A DNA stretch of 64,000 bases from VRUE01 sp963764365 (lineage in GTDB: Bacteria > Actinomycetota > Thermoleophilia > Solirubrobacterales > 70-9): the NCBI GenBank assembly GCA_963764365.1, contig CAVXSI010000022.1, positions 1-64,000 on the forward strand, in the 5' to 3' direction. The notes beneath the pieces were generated by a model, which searched no databases, was not told the origin of the DNA, and saw only the letters and a program-made list of their open reading frames with translations. Positions 45,697 through 53,766 of the stretch are shown here, in pieces (position 1 is the first letter of the stretch; each line of letters begins with the position of its first letter). Both the position numbers and the translations under genes were made by a program.

Positions 45697-46665
45697 ATGC
45701 CTTTCGTTGAAGGCTACGAGCACAGACCTGGTCACCACTGCGGGTCGACCGCGTTGCGGAACCTGCTGAGCCACCACGGAGTGGAGATTTCCGAGGAGAT
45801 GGCGTTCGGGCTGGGGGCGGGGGCCTGCTTCTACTACGTGACGATCCCCGAAACCTCGCCGAGTCGGTGGTTCAACGGGAGGACGGCACGGCTGGAGGAG
45901 ACGTTCGCCGAGCTGACCGGGGCGGCGCTGCGGCTGCGGACCTTCGAGCCCGGCGACAATGGCGCCTGGGAGGCGGCGCAAGCCGAGGTCGACGCCGGCA
46001 ATCCGGTGTTGATGCTGACGGACCTCTATTACCTGGACCACTACGGCAACTCGGCCCACTTCCCGGGCCACGCGGTCGTGCTGGCCGGCTATGACGAGGA
46101 GCTGGCGCACCTCTCCGACACCGGCTTCGAGCGGCTGCAGACGACGCGGTTGGAGAGCCTCGACCGGGCGCGCCACAGCGACCATCCGGCCTATCCGCTG
46201 GCCGGGCACATGTTCACCGTCGCCGGCGAGATCTCCGTCGAGCGGCTGCGCGAGGCGGTCCCGGAGGCGATCGAGCGGGCGGCGCGGGAGATGCTGGAGC
46301 CGGCGTTCGGCGACTTCGCCGGCCTACCGGCGGTGCGACGGCTGGCCGCGGAGGCCGGGTCCTGGCCCGAGACGGCGGGGGACTGGCGGTGGTGCGCCCG
46401 CTTCGGCTATCAGGTGATCGAGCGCCGCGGCACCGGCGGCGGCGCCTTCCGCCTCATGTACTCGCGCTTCCTCGAAGAGGCGGGACGACCGGAGGCGCCG
46501 CTGGCTGCCGCGGCGGCGGTGGCGTGGACCGAGCTGGCGGCAGCGTTCCACGCCGCCAGCGAGCGCGAGCAGCCGGATCCCGGCCTCTGGCGGCAGATAG
46601 ACGCAGCGGCCAACCGCGTGGCCGAGGCGGAGGAGCGCCTCTGGACCGAATTGGCCGTTCCGTAG
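45697..46665 (+). CDS. BtrH N-terminal domain / DUF4872 protein
   Basis: 322 residues from ATG at 45697. The start YEHRPGHHCGSTALRNLLSHHG contains the Cys of the cysteine-peptidase-like BtrH N-terminal domain, and the fold continues with GNPVLMLTDLYYLDHYGNSAHFPGHAVVLAGYD (His). The C-terminal half is helical (DUF4872-like). BtrH itself is an acyltransferase of butirosin synthesis; stand-alone members are of unknown role. No biosynthetic cluster surrounds this gene. Confidence 0.72.
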   Translation: MPFVEGYEHRPGHHCGSTALRNLLSHHGVEISEEMAFGLGAGACFYYVTIPETSPSRWFNGRTARLEETFAELTGAALRLRTFEPGDNGAWEAAQAEVDAGNPVLMLTDLYYLDHYGNSAHFPGHAVVLAGYDEELAHLSDTGFERLQTTRLESLDRARHSDHPAYPLAGHMFTVAGEISVERLREAVPEAIERAAREMLEPAFGDFAGLPAVRRLAAEAGSWPETAGDWRWCARFGYQVIERRGTGGGAFRLMYSRFLEEAGRPEAPLAAAAAVAWTELAAAFHAASEREQPDPGLWRQIDAAANRVAEAEERLWTELAVP

Positions 46666-46763
46666 TAATCCCCGATGGCCAGCGATGCCCGCATGGTGTA
46701 CCGTTTTCAACTGCGGGAGGCGGGTAATCGGATGTTCAAACCCGTCTTGGAGGAGAGTCTTAT

Positions 46764-49574
46764 ATGAGAAGCAAGGCACGCTCGGTCGGGCTGCTCACGC
46801 TCGTTGCCGCATTCGTCGTTCTCGCATTTGGCGCATCGTCGGCCCAGGCCGAATTCGGCATCGAAAACTGGGAATCGCTGACGTGTAAAGAAAATGTCGA
46901 CACGCCCGGCCTGGGCGAAACGACTGCCCCCGCGCTGCCGCCCCTCGCGCAGTCCGGCGAACAGTGCCTGGAATCGACCGAAGAAAAGTGGTTCACCCAA
47001 GCCGCCGGCCATCCCAACTTCGGCATCACTGACCTCACGCTGAACGCGCTGACCGGCCCGGGAGCCGAAGGCTTCCCCGACGGGTTCGTCAAAGACATAG
47101 TCGTCGAAACCCCGGAAGGCCTCAGCGTCAACCCCGAAGCCGCGCCGCAGTGCCCTCTTGAAACGGTGGAAACGAACATCCTGCTCTGCTCGCCGACGAC
47201 GATAGTCGGCACCAACTACCTGACCATCGCCGTGAAATCGCCTGGGCCGGAATGCGTTCCCAAATGCCCGCAGGTGCGCGCCGCGGTCCCGGTCTACAAC
47301 GTCGAGCCGTTCTTTGGCGTCCCGTCGATGGTTGCCTTTCCGACCGAAACCGGACCGACGTTCATCGTCGGCTCACTCGACCCGAAGGACCAGCACGTTA
47401 CCTTCACCATCAGCGACATCCACTCGCCGCTCGAAGGGGGTCTGCCACTGATCGGCTCGCGGCTCGTCTTCAGCGGCAAAGGAGGCGCGGTCGGTGACGG
47501 CACCTACCTGACGCTGCCGAGCCCGTGTGCCGGCCCGCAGGAAGCGACCCTGAGAGTCACCTCGCACGCGGAAGAAACCGCCGAAGAAACCTTTGAAACT
47601 CCCTACGGCGGCACCGGCTGCGACGAAGTGCCCTTCGAACCGTCGATCGGCGTCAGCTCGCAGGGTGCGACCGACTCTCCGGAAGCGGCGACCATCGACG
47701 TCGGGATCCCCTGGGACCCCGAAGAACCGATCGCCAACTCCTACCTTAAGGTCGCGAAGGTGACTTTGCCCGAAGGCGCCGGGATAAACCCGTCGCTGGC
47801 GAACGGGCTCGAGACCTGCTCCAACGCTCAATTCCAGTACCACACGAACAATCCGATCGAATGCCCCAACGGCTCGAAGATCGGCACCGTGGACGTGGAA
47901 ACGCCGTCGCTGCCGCCCAACTCGCTGCACGGCGACGTCTACGTGGCGGCACCCGAAAGCCAGGACCCGAGCTCCGGCAAGCAGTTCCGGATCTTCCTCA
48001 CGGTCGAGTCGGAACGCTTCGGAGTCAACGTGAGACTGATGGGAGAGATCTTCCCGAACCTGAAGACCGGCCAGGTAACCGCGGTCGTCGCCGACAACCC
48101 GCAGGCGACCTTCAGCTCCTTCAAGGTCCACATCAGCGGCGGCGCGAGGGGGGCGCTGACCTCGCCGGACACCTGCGGGCCGAACACCACGACCACGGAT
48201 ATGACCCCGTGGACCGAAGCCGGAAACGCCCATCCGAGCGGCAGCTACACGCTGACCACGACGCCGGGCCGCGGCCCGTGCGCCGAAAAGCTCGCCGAGC
48301 GGCCATTCAACCCCGGTTTCGGTGCCGCGCCACACCAGAGCACGGCGGGCAAGTTCTCGCCGTTCCAGCTGAACATCAGCCGCTGGGACGGCGCTCAGGA
48401 GATCCGCCAGGTGAACGCCAACCTGCCTCCGGGCATGGTCGCCAGCCTGGCCGGCGTCCCCTACTGCCCCGAAGCGAGCATCGCCGCCGCGGCCGCCAAC
48501 AGCGGCAAGGCGGAGCAGGCCTCGCCGAGCTGCCCGGCCGCCAGCCAGATCGGGGAAATCGCGACCGCCGTCGGCTCCGGCCCGGCCCCGTTCCACACGA
48601 CCGGCAAGGTCTACCTCGCCGGCCCGTACAAGGGGGCGCCGATCAGCATGGCGTTCGTCACCCCCGCGGTTGCCGGTCCCTATGACCTCGGCACGGTCGT
48701 GGTCCGGACGGCGATCAACATCGACCCGGAAACGGCGGAAGTACACGCCGTCTCGGACCCGATCCCGTACGTGGTCGGGGGAGTGAAGCTCGACCTCCGG
48801 GGGATCGAAGTACAGATCAACCGGCCGAACTTCACCCTCAACCCGACCACCTGCCGTAGGCCCTTCCTGACCGGAGCGGACATCTTCGGCGGCGGCGAAG
48901 ATCCGGCCAACTCGAAGGAATGGTTCGAATCGAAGCAGGGCACGTCGTTCCAGGCATCGAACTGCCGGGCGCTGAAGTTCAAGCCGAAGTTCTACGCCCG
49001 GATCTTCGGCGGCAAGAAGCAGACGCAGCGGGCGCAACACCCGAAGTTCCGCGCGATCCTCGACGCCCACAAGGGCGACGCGAACGTGCGGCGCGCGGCG
49101 TTCATCCTGCCGCGGGCGACGATCCTCGATCAGAGCCACATCAAGACGATCTGCACGAGGGTCCAGCTCGCCGCCAACCAGTGCCCGAAGGCCGCGATCT
49201 ACGGGTACGCGAAGGCGACCTCGCCGCTACTGGACCAGCCGCTCAAGGGGCCGGTCTACCTGACCTCGTCCAGTCACGAACTGCCGGACCTGCTGGCCGA
49301 TCTGCACGGCCAGGTCCCGATCCGGCTGCGCGGCGTGATCAGCGGGCAGAACGCCCGGCTGAAGACGGTGTTCAACAGCACGCCCGACGTGGCAGTGAAC
49401 AAGTTCGAACTCAACATGAAGGGCGGCAGCAAGGGCCTCATCGTCAACTCGAAGAACCTCTGCAAGAGCCAGACGAGCGGCTACCTCAACCTGCTGGCCC
49501 AGAACAGCAGGCGGATGAGGAACAAGAACCTGCGGCTCAACATCCCCGCCTGCCGCGGCGGCAACAAGAAGTAG
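46764..49574 (+). CDS. Giant secreted beta-rich protein of unknown function
   Basis: 936 residues with GGAGGAG 7 bases before the ATG. Signal peptide SVGLLTLVAAFVVLAFGASSAQA. The mature protein has many Cys in short loops (ETCSNAQFQYH, GVPYCPEAS, NPTTCRRPF) and recurrent AxxCPxASxIGxxxxxT units (PIECPNGSKIGTVDVET; PSCPAASQIGEIATA; NQCPKAAIYGYAKA). That suggests three or more repeated beta domains. It ends LRLNIPACRGGNKK, free of a membrane anchor. I associate this type with paralog families of Solirubrobacterales (not checked). Glu is nearly always GAA in the first half, unlike cytoplasmic genes. Confidence 0.72.
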   Translation: MRSKARSVGLLTLVAAFVVLAFGASSAQAEFGIENWESLTCKENVDTPGLGETTAPALPPLAQSGEQCLESTEEKWFTQAAGHPNFGITDLTLNALTGPGAEGFPDGFVKDIVVETPEGLSVNPEAAPQCPLETVETNILLCSPTTIVGTNYLTIAVKSPGPECVPKCPQVRAAVPVYNVEPFFGVPSMVAFPTETGPTFIVGSLDPKDQHVTFTISDIHSPLEGGLPLIGSRLVFSGKGGAVGDGTYLTLPSPCAGPQEATLRVTSHAEETAEETFETPYGGTGCDEVPFEPSIGVSSQGATDSPEAATIDVGIPWDPEEPIANSYLKVAKVTLPEGAGINPSLANGLETCSNAQFQYHTNNPIECPNGSKIGTVDVETPSLPPNSLHGDVYVAAPESQDPSSGKQFRIFLTVESERFGVNVRLMGEIFPNLKTGQVTAVVADNPQATFSSFKVHISGGARGALTSPDTCGPNTTTTDMTPWTEAGNAHPSGSYTLTTTPGRGPCAEKLAERPFNPGFGAAPHQSTAGKFSPFQLNISRWDGAQEIRQVNANLPPGMVASLAGVPYCPEASIAAAAANSGKAEQASPSCPAASQIGEIATAVGSGPAPFHTTGKVYLAGPYKGAPISMAFVTPAVAGPYDLGTVVVRTAINIDPETAEVHAVSDPIPYVVGGVKLDLRGIEVQINRPNFTLNPTTCRRPFLTGADIFGGGEDPANSKEWFESKQGTSFQASNCRALKFKPKFYARIFGGKKQTQRAQHPKFRAILDAHKGDANVRRAAFILPRATILDQSHIKTICTRVQLAANQCPKAAIYGYAKATSPLLDQPLKGPVYLTSSSHELPDLLADLHGQVPIRLRGVISGQNARLKTVFNSTPDVAVNKFELNMKGGSKGLIVNSKNLCKSQTSGYLNLLAQNSRRMRNKNLRLNIPACRGGNKK

Positions 49575-49591
49575 CACCAGCAGCAACGGAC

Positions 49592-49627
49592 AGAGCCGGG
49601 ACGGGTCCCGATTCCCGTTCCCGGCTC
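49592..49627 (+). terminator. Probable transcription terminator hairpin
   Basis: AGAGCCGGGACGGG pairs with CCCGTTCCCGGCTCT (one bulge), followed by TGTCTGCTTCCCT, a weak U-rich tail. It lies 18 bp after the giant secreted protein gene and before a convergent gene. Confidence 0.65.
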
Positions 49628-49639
49628 TTGTCTGCTTCC

Positions 49640-50251
49640 CTACCGCGGCGTCAGCCGAGCGAAGTAGGCGAGAGGGTTGCCGCTGTGGCTCTCGTAGACG
49701 ACGCCCGCTCCGGCCGCCTCGCGCTTGAGGGCGCCGAGGGTGGTGAAGTGGGGGTCGCCGAACAGCTCGCCGACGACGAGGCGGCCGCTCGGCTTCAGCA
49801 CACGGGCTATCTCGCGCAGGGCCGCCACCGGGTCGGGGATCTCGCCGAGCACCGCGGTGAGGACGACGGCATCGAACGAGTCGTCCTCGTAGGGCAGGGC
49901 CGTGGCGTCGCCTCGGGTCGGCCTGACGTTGGTCAGGCCGCGCTCGGCGGCGCGGCTGGCGACGTGGTCGAGGAACTGCTGCTGCAGGTCGAAGATCTCG
50001 ACCGTGCCCCCCGGGCCGACCCACTCGGCCAGGTCGAGCGTGTAGTAGCCGGTGCCCGGGCCGATCTCAAGGATCCACTCGCCCGGCTGAGGCCGCAGCA
50101 CCTCCCGCAGCCGCGCCCGGGTGATGATCGGGTGGGGCGCTTCGACCCAGAAACGCTGGCCATACGGACACGCCGACGGGTTCTTGCGCCACCACAGCGC
50201 GGCGCCCAGAACGGCTAGTCCGCAGAGTCCAATTGCCTTTCTAACGCGCAT
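49640..50251 (-). CDS. Class I SAM-dependent methyltransferase
   Basis: 203 residues from ATG 50251. The N-terminus is a probable membrane anchor (AIGLCGLAVLGAALWW). Motif I WILEIGPGTGYYTLDLAEW, then acidic EIFDLQQQFLDHV, DATALPYEDDSFDAVVLTAVLGEIPDP (UbiE-like post-I), and VLKPSGRLVVGELF. Small-molecule methyltransferase of the Methyltransf_11 type; substrate unknown. A longer GTG start at 50269 would run into the palindromic element and is not preferred. Confidence 0.82.
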   Translation of the reverse strand: MRVRKAIGLCGLAVLGAALWWRKNPSACPYGQRFWVEAPHPIITRARLREVLRPQPGEWILEIGPGTGYYTLDLAEWVGPGGTVEIFDLQQQFLDHVASRAAERGLTNVRPTRGDATALPYEDDSFDAVVLTAVLGEIPDPVAALREIARVLKPSGRLVVGELFGDPHFTTLGALKREAAGAGVVYESHSGNPLAYFARLTPR

Positions 50252-50252
50252 C

Positions 50253-50348
50253 TGAGTGTGTGTGACCAAGCAGATCGAGGAACTCGCGCTGGCGCGCTCT
50301 ACACGCGAGCGACCGAGGACGAAGAGATGCGCCGGTCACACGCACTCA
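50253..50348. repeat. Palindromic element, class A (96 bp)
   Basis: 15-bp arms TGAGTGTGTGTGACC (50253) and GGTCACACGCACTCA (50334-50348), one mismatch. Inner stem CTCGCG/CGCGAG, then GCGACCGAGGACG, the class A right-hand word. The right-end TGA, read on the minus strand, is the stop of the small gene at 50346; the left end also starts TGA although it lies upstream of a start codon. Confidence 0.85.
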
Positions 50349-50555
50349 GAAGCCGACCCGGTGCTCGCCCGAGTCGATCCTCAGGAAGGCGACCTTGCCG
50401 ACGTAGACGGAGAGGATCCCGTCCTCGGTCTTGAGGTCGTGCCAGCCGCCCTTCTCGACCTGCTTGCGGAAGTCCTTCAACTCGTCCTGGCTCAGCCGCA
50501 CGGCGACGACCTGGCCGCCCTCGAAGCCGATCTCGACCTTCTGCGCATCAGCCAT
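50346..50555 (-). CDS. Small conserved-looking protein next to mce
   Basis: 69 residues, MADAQKVEIGFEGGQVVAVRL..., ending DSGEHRVGF. Beta-strand-rich and charged, no membrane segment. Its ATG overlaps the stop of the methylmalonyl-CoA epimerase gene by one base, so the two are translationally coupled. No family recognised. The stop is supplied by the arm of the element 50253-50348. Confidence 0.62.
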   Translation of the reverse strand: MADAQKVEIGFEGGQVVAVRLSQDELKDFRKQVEKGGWHDLKTEDGILSVYVGKVAFLRIDSGEHRVGF

Positions 50556-50965
50556 CAGTGTCCTCCCGCGGGTTCGACGATCTCGGTCAGCACGCCGCCG
50601 GTCGAGCGCGGGTGCAGGAAGGCGACGCGGCTTTCGCGGATCCCGACCCGCGGCTCGCTGTCGATCAGCTCGAGGCCGGCGGCGGCGAGCGACTCCAGGG
50701 TCGCGTCGATGTCCTCGACGGCGTAGGCGACGTGGTGCAGCCCCGGCCCCTTGCGGGCGAGGAACTTGCCGACCGCGGTCTCGGGCCCGAGTGGCCGCAG
50801 CAGCTCGACGTGCCCGTCGCCGACGTCGAGCAGGACCGCCTCGACGCCCTGCGAGTCGACCGTCTCGCGGTGCGCCGGCTCCATCTCGAAGCTCTTCTCG
50901 TAGAGGGCCAGCGCCGCGTCGATGTCCTCGACGGCGACGCCGATGTGGTCGATCCTTCCGAACAT
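50555..50965 (-). CDS. mce: Methylmalonyl-CoA epimerase
   Basis: 136 residues, the usual size. Glyoxalase/VOC fold in two halves: MFGRIDHIGVAVEDIDAAL with the first His ligand, HVELLRPLGP, then GLHHVAYAVEDIDATLESL with the second His, and VLTEIVEP with the Glu ligand. It interconverts (2S)- and (2R)-methylmalonyl-CoA, linking propionyl-CoA carboxylase to the mutase; both those genes are at 10-14 kb, not adjacent. Lies 11 bp after the DUF1385 gene. Confidence 0.93.
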   Translation of the reverse strand: MFGRIDHIGVAVEDIDAALALYEKSFEMEPAHRETVDSQGVEAVLLDVGDGHVELLRPLGPETAVGKFLARKGPGLHHVAYAVEDIDATLESLAAAGLELIDSEPRVGIRESRVAFLHPRSTGGVLTEIVEPAGGH

Positions 50966-50976
50966 CGGCGCGGAGT

Positions 50977-51798
50977 CTACGTGGCGGGCGGCGGCTCGCC
51001 CTCGCCCGCCTGCGGGTCCTCGACCCGGAGGATCTCGGCGAGCGCGGCGACGCCGACCTGCATCTGCTCGGAGGTCGGCTCCCTGGTCGCCAGGTGGCGC
51101 TGGATCTCGCGGCCGGGGGTGTGGAAGGCCTCGGCAAGCGGCTCGCCGTGGTGGCGGTCGCTCCAGGCGAACATCTCGACCGCCAGCGAGGCGCCGCCGA
51201 GACCGACCGCGGCGCGGGCCAGCGGGCTCGGCCGCTCGACCAGCCGCTCCAGCACGACCGTGCCGCCGGCCGAGAGCAGCATCATCGGCACGATCAGGTT
51301 GGAGCCGCAGCGGTCGTGCTCCTTGGGCACGCTCGCCGGATCGTCGACCCCCTGCTCGTAGGCGGCGATCGCCTTGTGCTCGACCCCGTGGTAGGCGGCG
51401 AGGTCGCGATCGCTCAGGGCGACCACCGCGGGCACCGCGCCGACAGCCTGCACCAGCCCCTCGCGCAGCGCCGAGGAGCCGAGCCGCCGCCGCAGGGTGC
51501 TGGTGAGGATCAACGTCGCCCCGATCGCCCCGATCGTCCGCCAGTCCTCGAACGGCAGCCGCGCCGCCGGCAGCCGCCGCCGCACCAGCGGCAGCACCGC
51601 CATCGCCTCGGCAAGTTTCAACGGCCCCCGCAACAACGGCGCCCTCCCGGCCAGCTTCGGCGCCAGCTCCGGTTTCCGCTGCGAGGCAACCACCACCTCC
51701 CCGCCGCTGTCTCTCACCGCCGCCGCCCAGTGGGTCGGCCCATGGATCAGCAGCCCGTTCCGCAGAGCCATGCCGCCGAGTCGAAGCTTGTCGGACAT
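50977..51798 (-). CDS. DUF1385 family protein
   Basis: 273 residues from ATG 51798. The opening LRLGGMALRNGLLIHGPTHWAAAVR and the central AAYHGVEHKAIAAYE with KEHDRCGSNLIVPMML match the DUF1385 family (metal-dependent-looking, His-rich, membrane). Membrane segments occur near residues 85-105 and 175-215. Function unknown in general. Likely transcribed with mce and the small gene. A class B palindrome begins 16 bp upstream of the start. Confidence 0.83.
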   Translation of the reverse strand: MSDKLRLGGMALRNGLLIHGPTHWAAAVRDSGGEVVVASQRKPELAPKLAGRAPLLRGPLKLAEAMAVLPLVRRRLPAARLPFEDWRTIGAIGATLILTSTLRRRLGSSALREGLVQAVGAVPAVVALSDRDLAAYHGVEHKAIAAYEQGVDDPASVPKEHDRCGSNLIVPMMLLSAGGTVVLERLVERPSPLARAAVGLGGASLAVEMFAWSDRHHGEPLAEAFHTPGREIQRHLATREPTSEQMQVGVAALAEILRVEDPQAGEGEPPPAT

Positions 51799-51814
51799 CC
51801 GCTCGGACGATAGA

Positions 51815-51945
51815 GGAGGTTCGGGGTCGGTTCCCGAGAGCCTCGCGAAGCGGGCACCGCAGAGTGACTCCTCTGCCGCGAAGCGGCATCCAGATTTCAC
51901 CGCCTTCGGCGGTGATGGGCTCTCGGGAACCGACCCCGAACCTCC
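51815..51945. repeat. Palindromic element, class B, copy 2 (131 bp)
   Basis: Perfect 26-bp arms (51815-51840 and 51920-51945, GGAGGTTCGGGGTCGGTTCC...). Interior CCTCGCGAAGCGGGCACCGC, hairpin GCAGAG/CTCTGC, hairpin GCCGC-gaa-GCGGC, ATCCAGATT, hairpin TCACCGCC-ttc-GGCGGTGA. The arms share no sequence with other class B copies beyond being G-rich on one strand, while the interior is almost identical. Confidence 0.95.
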
Positions 51946-51969
51946 CCAACCACCCCCAACCACCCCCAA

Positions 51970-52008
51970 AAACCGACGACCGCGCGGATATCGCGCGGTC
52001 GTCGGTTT
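51970..52008 (-). terminator. Rho-independent terminator of rarA
   Basis: Perfect 17-bp stem AAACCGACGACCGCGCG (51970-51986) with its complement (51992-52008), 5-base loop. On the minus strand the stem is followed by a run of T (GTTTTTGGGGG), so it ends the transcript coming from rarA. Confidence 0.85.
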
Positions 52009-52032
52009 CCCCCCTGCGTCCCTGCTCTTTGT

Positions 52033-52069
52033 ACCGGCCGGAGACCCCCAGTCCAGGCCTCCGGCCGGT
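52033..52069. repeat. Inverted repeat between rarA and its terminator
   Basis: ACCGGCCGGAG (52033-52043) and CTCCGGCCGGT (52059-52069), loop ACCCCCAGTCCAGGC. Preceded by CTGCGTCCCTGC, a class A-like word, so perhaps the remnant of a larger element. The rest of 52070-52145 shows nothing else. Confidence 0.65.
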
Positions 52070-52145
52070 GTTTCGGCTCTCCCTGGCTCTAGCTTGGAAA
52101 GCCGCCCTTTGAAACACGCCGTCTCAGAGGAAGTTGCGCATGCGA

Positions 52146-53504
52146 CTAACCACCGCGGATCTTCTTGCGGAGGGCCTCCAGACGCCGCCCCAGCTCGGCC
52201 TCGAAGCCGCGCTCGGTCGGGGCGTAGAAGCGCCGGTCCTCGAGCCCCGGCGGCAGCAGCGGCTGGTCGCTGACGCCGCCCGGCTCGTCGTGCGCGTAGC
52301 GGTACCCCTCGCCACGGCCGAGCTCGCCGGCGCCGGGGTAATGGGCGTCGCGCAGATAGTCGGGCGGGGTCTTGGCGCCGTTGGCGCGGACCTCGGCGCG
52401 GGCCCTGCCGAGCGCTTTGTAGGAGGCGTTCGACTTCGGCGCCAGCGCCAGGTAGACGGCGGCCTGGGCAAGGTTGAGCGCGCACTCCGGCAGGCCGACC
52501 CGGTCGACCGCGCGGGCCGCGGCGTCGGCGACCAGCAGCGCCTGGGGATCGGCGTTGCCGACATCCTCGGAGGCGAGGATGACCATGCGGCGGGCGATGA
52601 AGCGCGGGTCCTCGCCACCCTCCAGCATCACCGCCAGGTAATAGAGAGACGCATCGACGTCGGAGCCGCGGGTCGCCTTGATCCAGGCCGAGACGAAGTC
52701 GTAATGGCGGTCGCCCTGGCGGTCGTAGTCGAGCGCCTTGCGCTGCATCGCGTCCTCGATCGCGGCGACGTCGACCGCAGCCGATTTTGACCCACCTCCA
52801 GAGGGGTCAAGGTCGGATGCGCGCTCGACCGCCCGCTCCAGCGCGGAGAGCGCCACCCGGGCGTCGCCGCCGGAGCGGTGGGCGAGCATCGCCAGCGCCG
52901 CGTCCTCGACCGGCGGCGGCTCCGCGAGGCCGCGCTCGGGATCGGCGAGCGCCCGCCGCAGCAGCTCCTCCACCTGCTTGGCGGCGAGCGGCCGCAGCTC
53001 GTATATCTGGCAGCGCGACAGCAGCGCCGAGTTGACCTCGAAGTAGGGGTTCTCGGTCGTCGCCCCGATCAGCGTCAGCAGCCCCTCCTCGACCGCCGGC
53101 AGCAGCGCGTCCTGCTGCGCCTTGTTGAAGCGATGGATCTCGTCGAGGAACAGAATCGTCGGACGCCCGGCCCCACGGCGGCGCTCCCGAGCCCGCTCGA
53201 TCACGCCGCGAATCTCAGCCTTGCCCGCATTCACAGCCGACTCCTCCTCGAACGCCCCATCGGCCCCCGCCGCAGCGATCCGAGCCAGCGTCGTCTTCCC
53301 CGACCCCGGTGGCCCGTACAGGATCGCGCTGTGCGGGTGCCCCGACTCGATCGCGGCCCTCAGCGCCGACCCCTCCCCGAGCACATGCTCCTGCCCGACC
53401 AGCTCGTCCAAAGACCGCGGGCGCATCCGCACCGCCACCGGAGCGTCAGCAGCTACCCCCTCCAGGCTTGGGCCCTCATCGCTTTCGAACAGCCGGTCCT
53501 CCAC
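52146..53504 (-). CDS. rarA: Replication-associated recombination protein A (RarA/MgsA)
   Basis: 452 residues if GTG 53504 (VEDRLFES) is the start; GTG 53540 is possible. AAA+ clamp-loader-like ATPase: RMRPRSLDELVGQEHVLG, Walker A YGPPGSGKTTLARI, Walker B ILFLDEIHRFNKAQQDALL, sensor 1 IGATTENPYFEVN, arginine finger SRCQIYEL. The C-terminal tetramerisation part includes YHYDFVSAWIKA-type RHYDFVSAWIKATRGSD and ends near PTERGFEAELGRRL. It acts at stalled forks. A 36-bp hairpin in frame (52781-52816) adds about 12 residues (DLDPSGGGSKSA). Confidence 0.92.
   Translation of the reverse strand: MEDRLFESDEGPSLEGVAADAPVAVRMRPRSLDELVGQEHVLGEGSALRAAIESGHPHSAILYGPPGSGKTTLARIAAAGADGAFEEESAVNAGKAEIRGVIERARERRRGAGRPTILFLDEIHRFNKAQQDALLPAVEEGLLTLIGATTENPYFEVNSALLSRCQIYELRPLAAKQVEELLRRALADPERGLAEPPPVEDAALAMLAHRSGGDARVALSALERAVERASDLDPSGGGSKSAAVDVAAIEDAMQRKALDYDRQGDRHYDFVSAWIKATRGSDVDASLYYLAVMLEGGEDPRFIARRMVILASEDVGNADPQALLVADAAARAVDRVGLPECALNLAQAAVYLALAPKSNASYKALGRARAEVRANGAKTPPDYLRDAHYPGAGELGRGEGYRYAHDEPGGVSDQPLLPPGLEDRRFYAPTERGFEAELGRRLEALRKKIRGG
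52781..52816. repeat. Palindromic hairpin, class C, inside rarA (36 bp)
   Basis: CCGATTTTGACCC pairs with GGGGTCAAGGTCGG around ACCTCCAGA. Its loop CACCTCCAGAGGGG resembles the CCCTCCAGTGGGG loop of the hairpin before birA (62510). Length 36 bp keeps the frame and adds a Gly/Ser-rich loop between ATPase lid and C-terminal domain. Confidence 0.65.
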
Positions 53505-53572
53505 CAGGTCGAGTATGAGGGGGACGGACGCTGCATTCACACCGGGGACTGCTTGCAATCGGCATGAAGTGC

Positions 53573-53747
53573 GAGGGGGGAGCCGGGGGAGGCGTCGGCG
53601 GAGTGTCGCGAAGCGGGCACCGCAGAGTGACTCCTCTGCCGCGAAGCGGCATCCAGATTTCACCGCCGAAAGGCGGTGATCAACTCCGCCGACGCCTCCC
53701 CCGGCTCCTCCTCACTCCTCCGCCGACGCCTCCCCCGGCTCCCCCCC
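53573..53747. repeat. Palindromic element, class B, copy 3, with duplicated right arm
   Basis: Left arm 53573-53604 (GAGGGGGGAGCCGGGGGAGG...), right arm 53683-53713, and a second, near-identical right arm at 53714-53747. Interior as in copy 2, but the last hairpin has a GAAA loop (CACCGCC-gaaa-GGCGGTG). It lies between divergent rarA and aldehyde dehydrogenase genes, the only class B copy that does not follow a gene end. Confidence 0.93.
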
Positions 53748-53766
53748 AACCACCTACAATCGCCCA

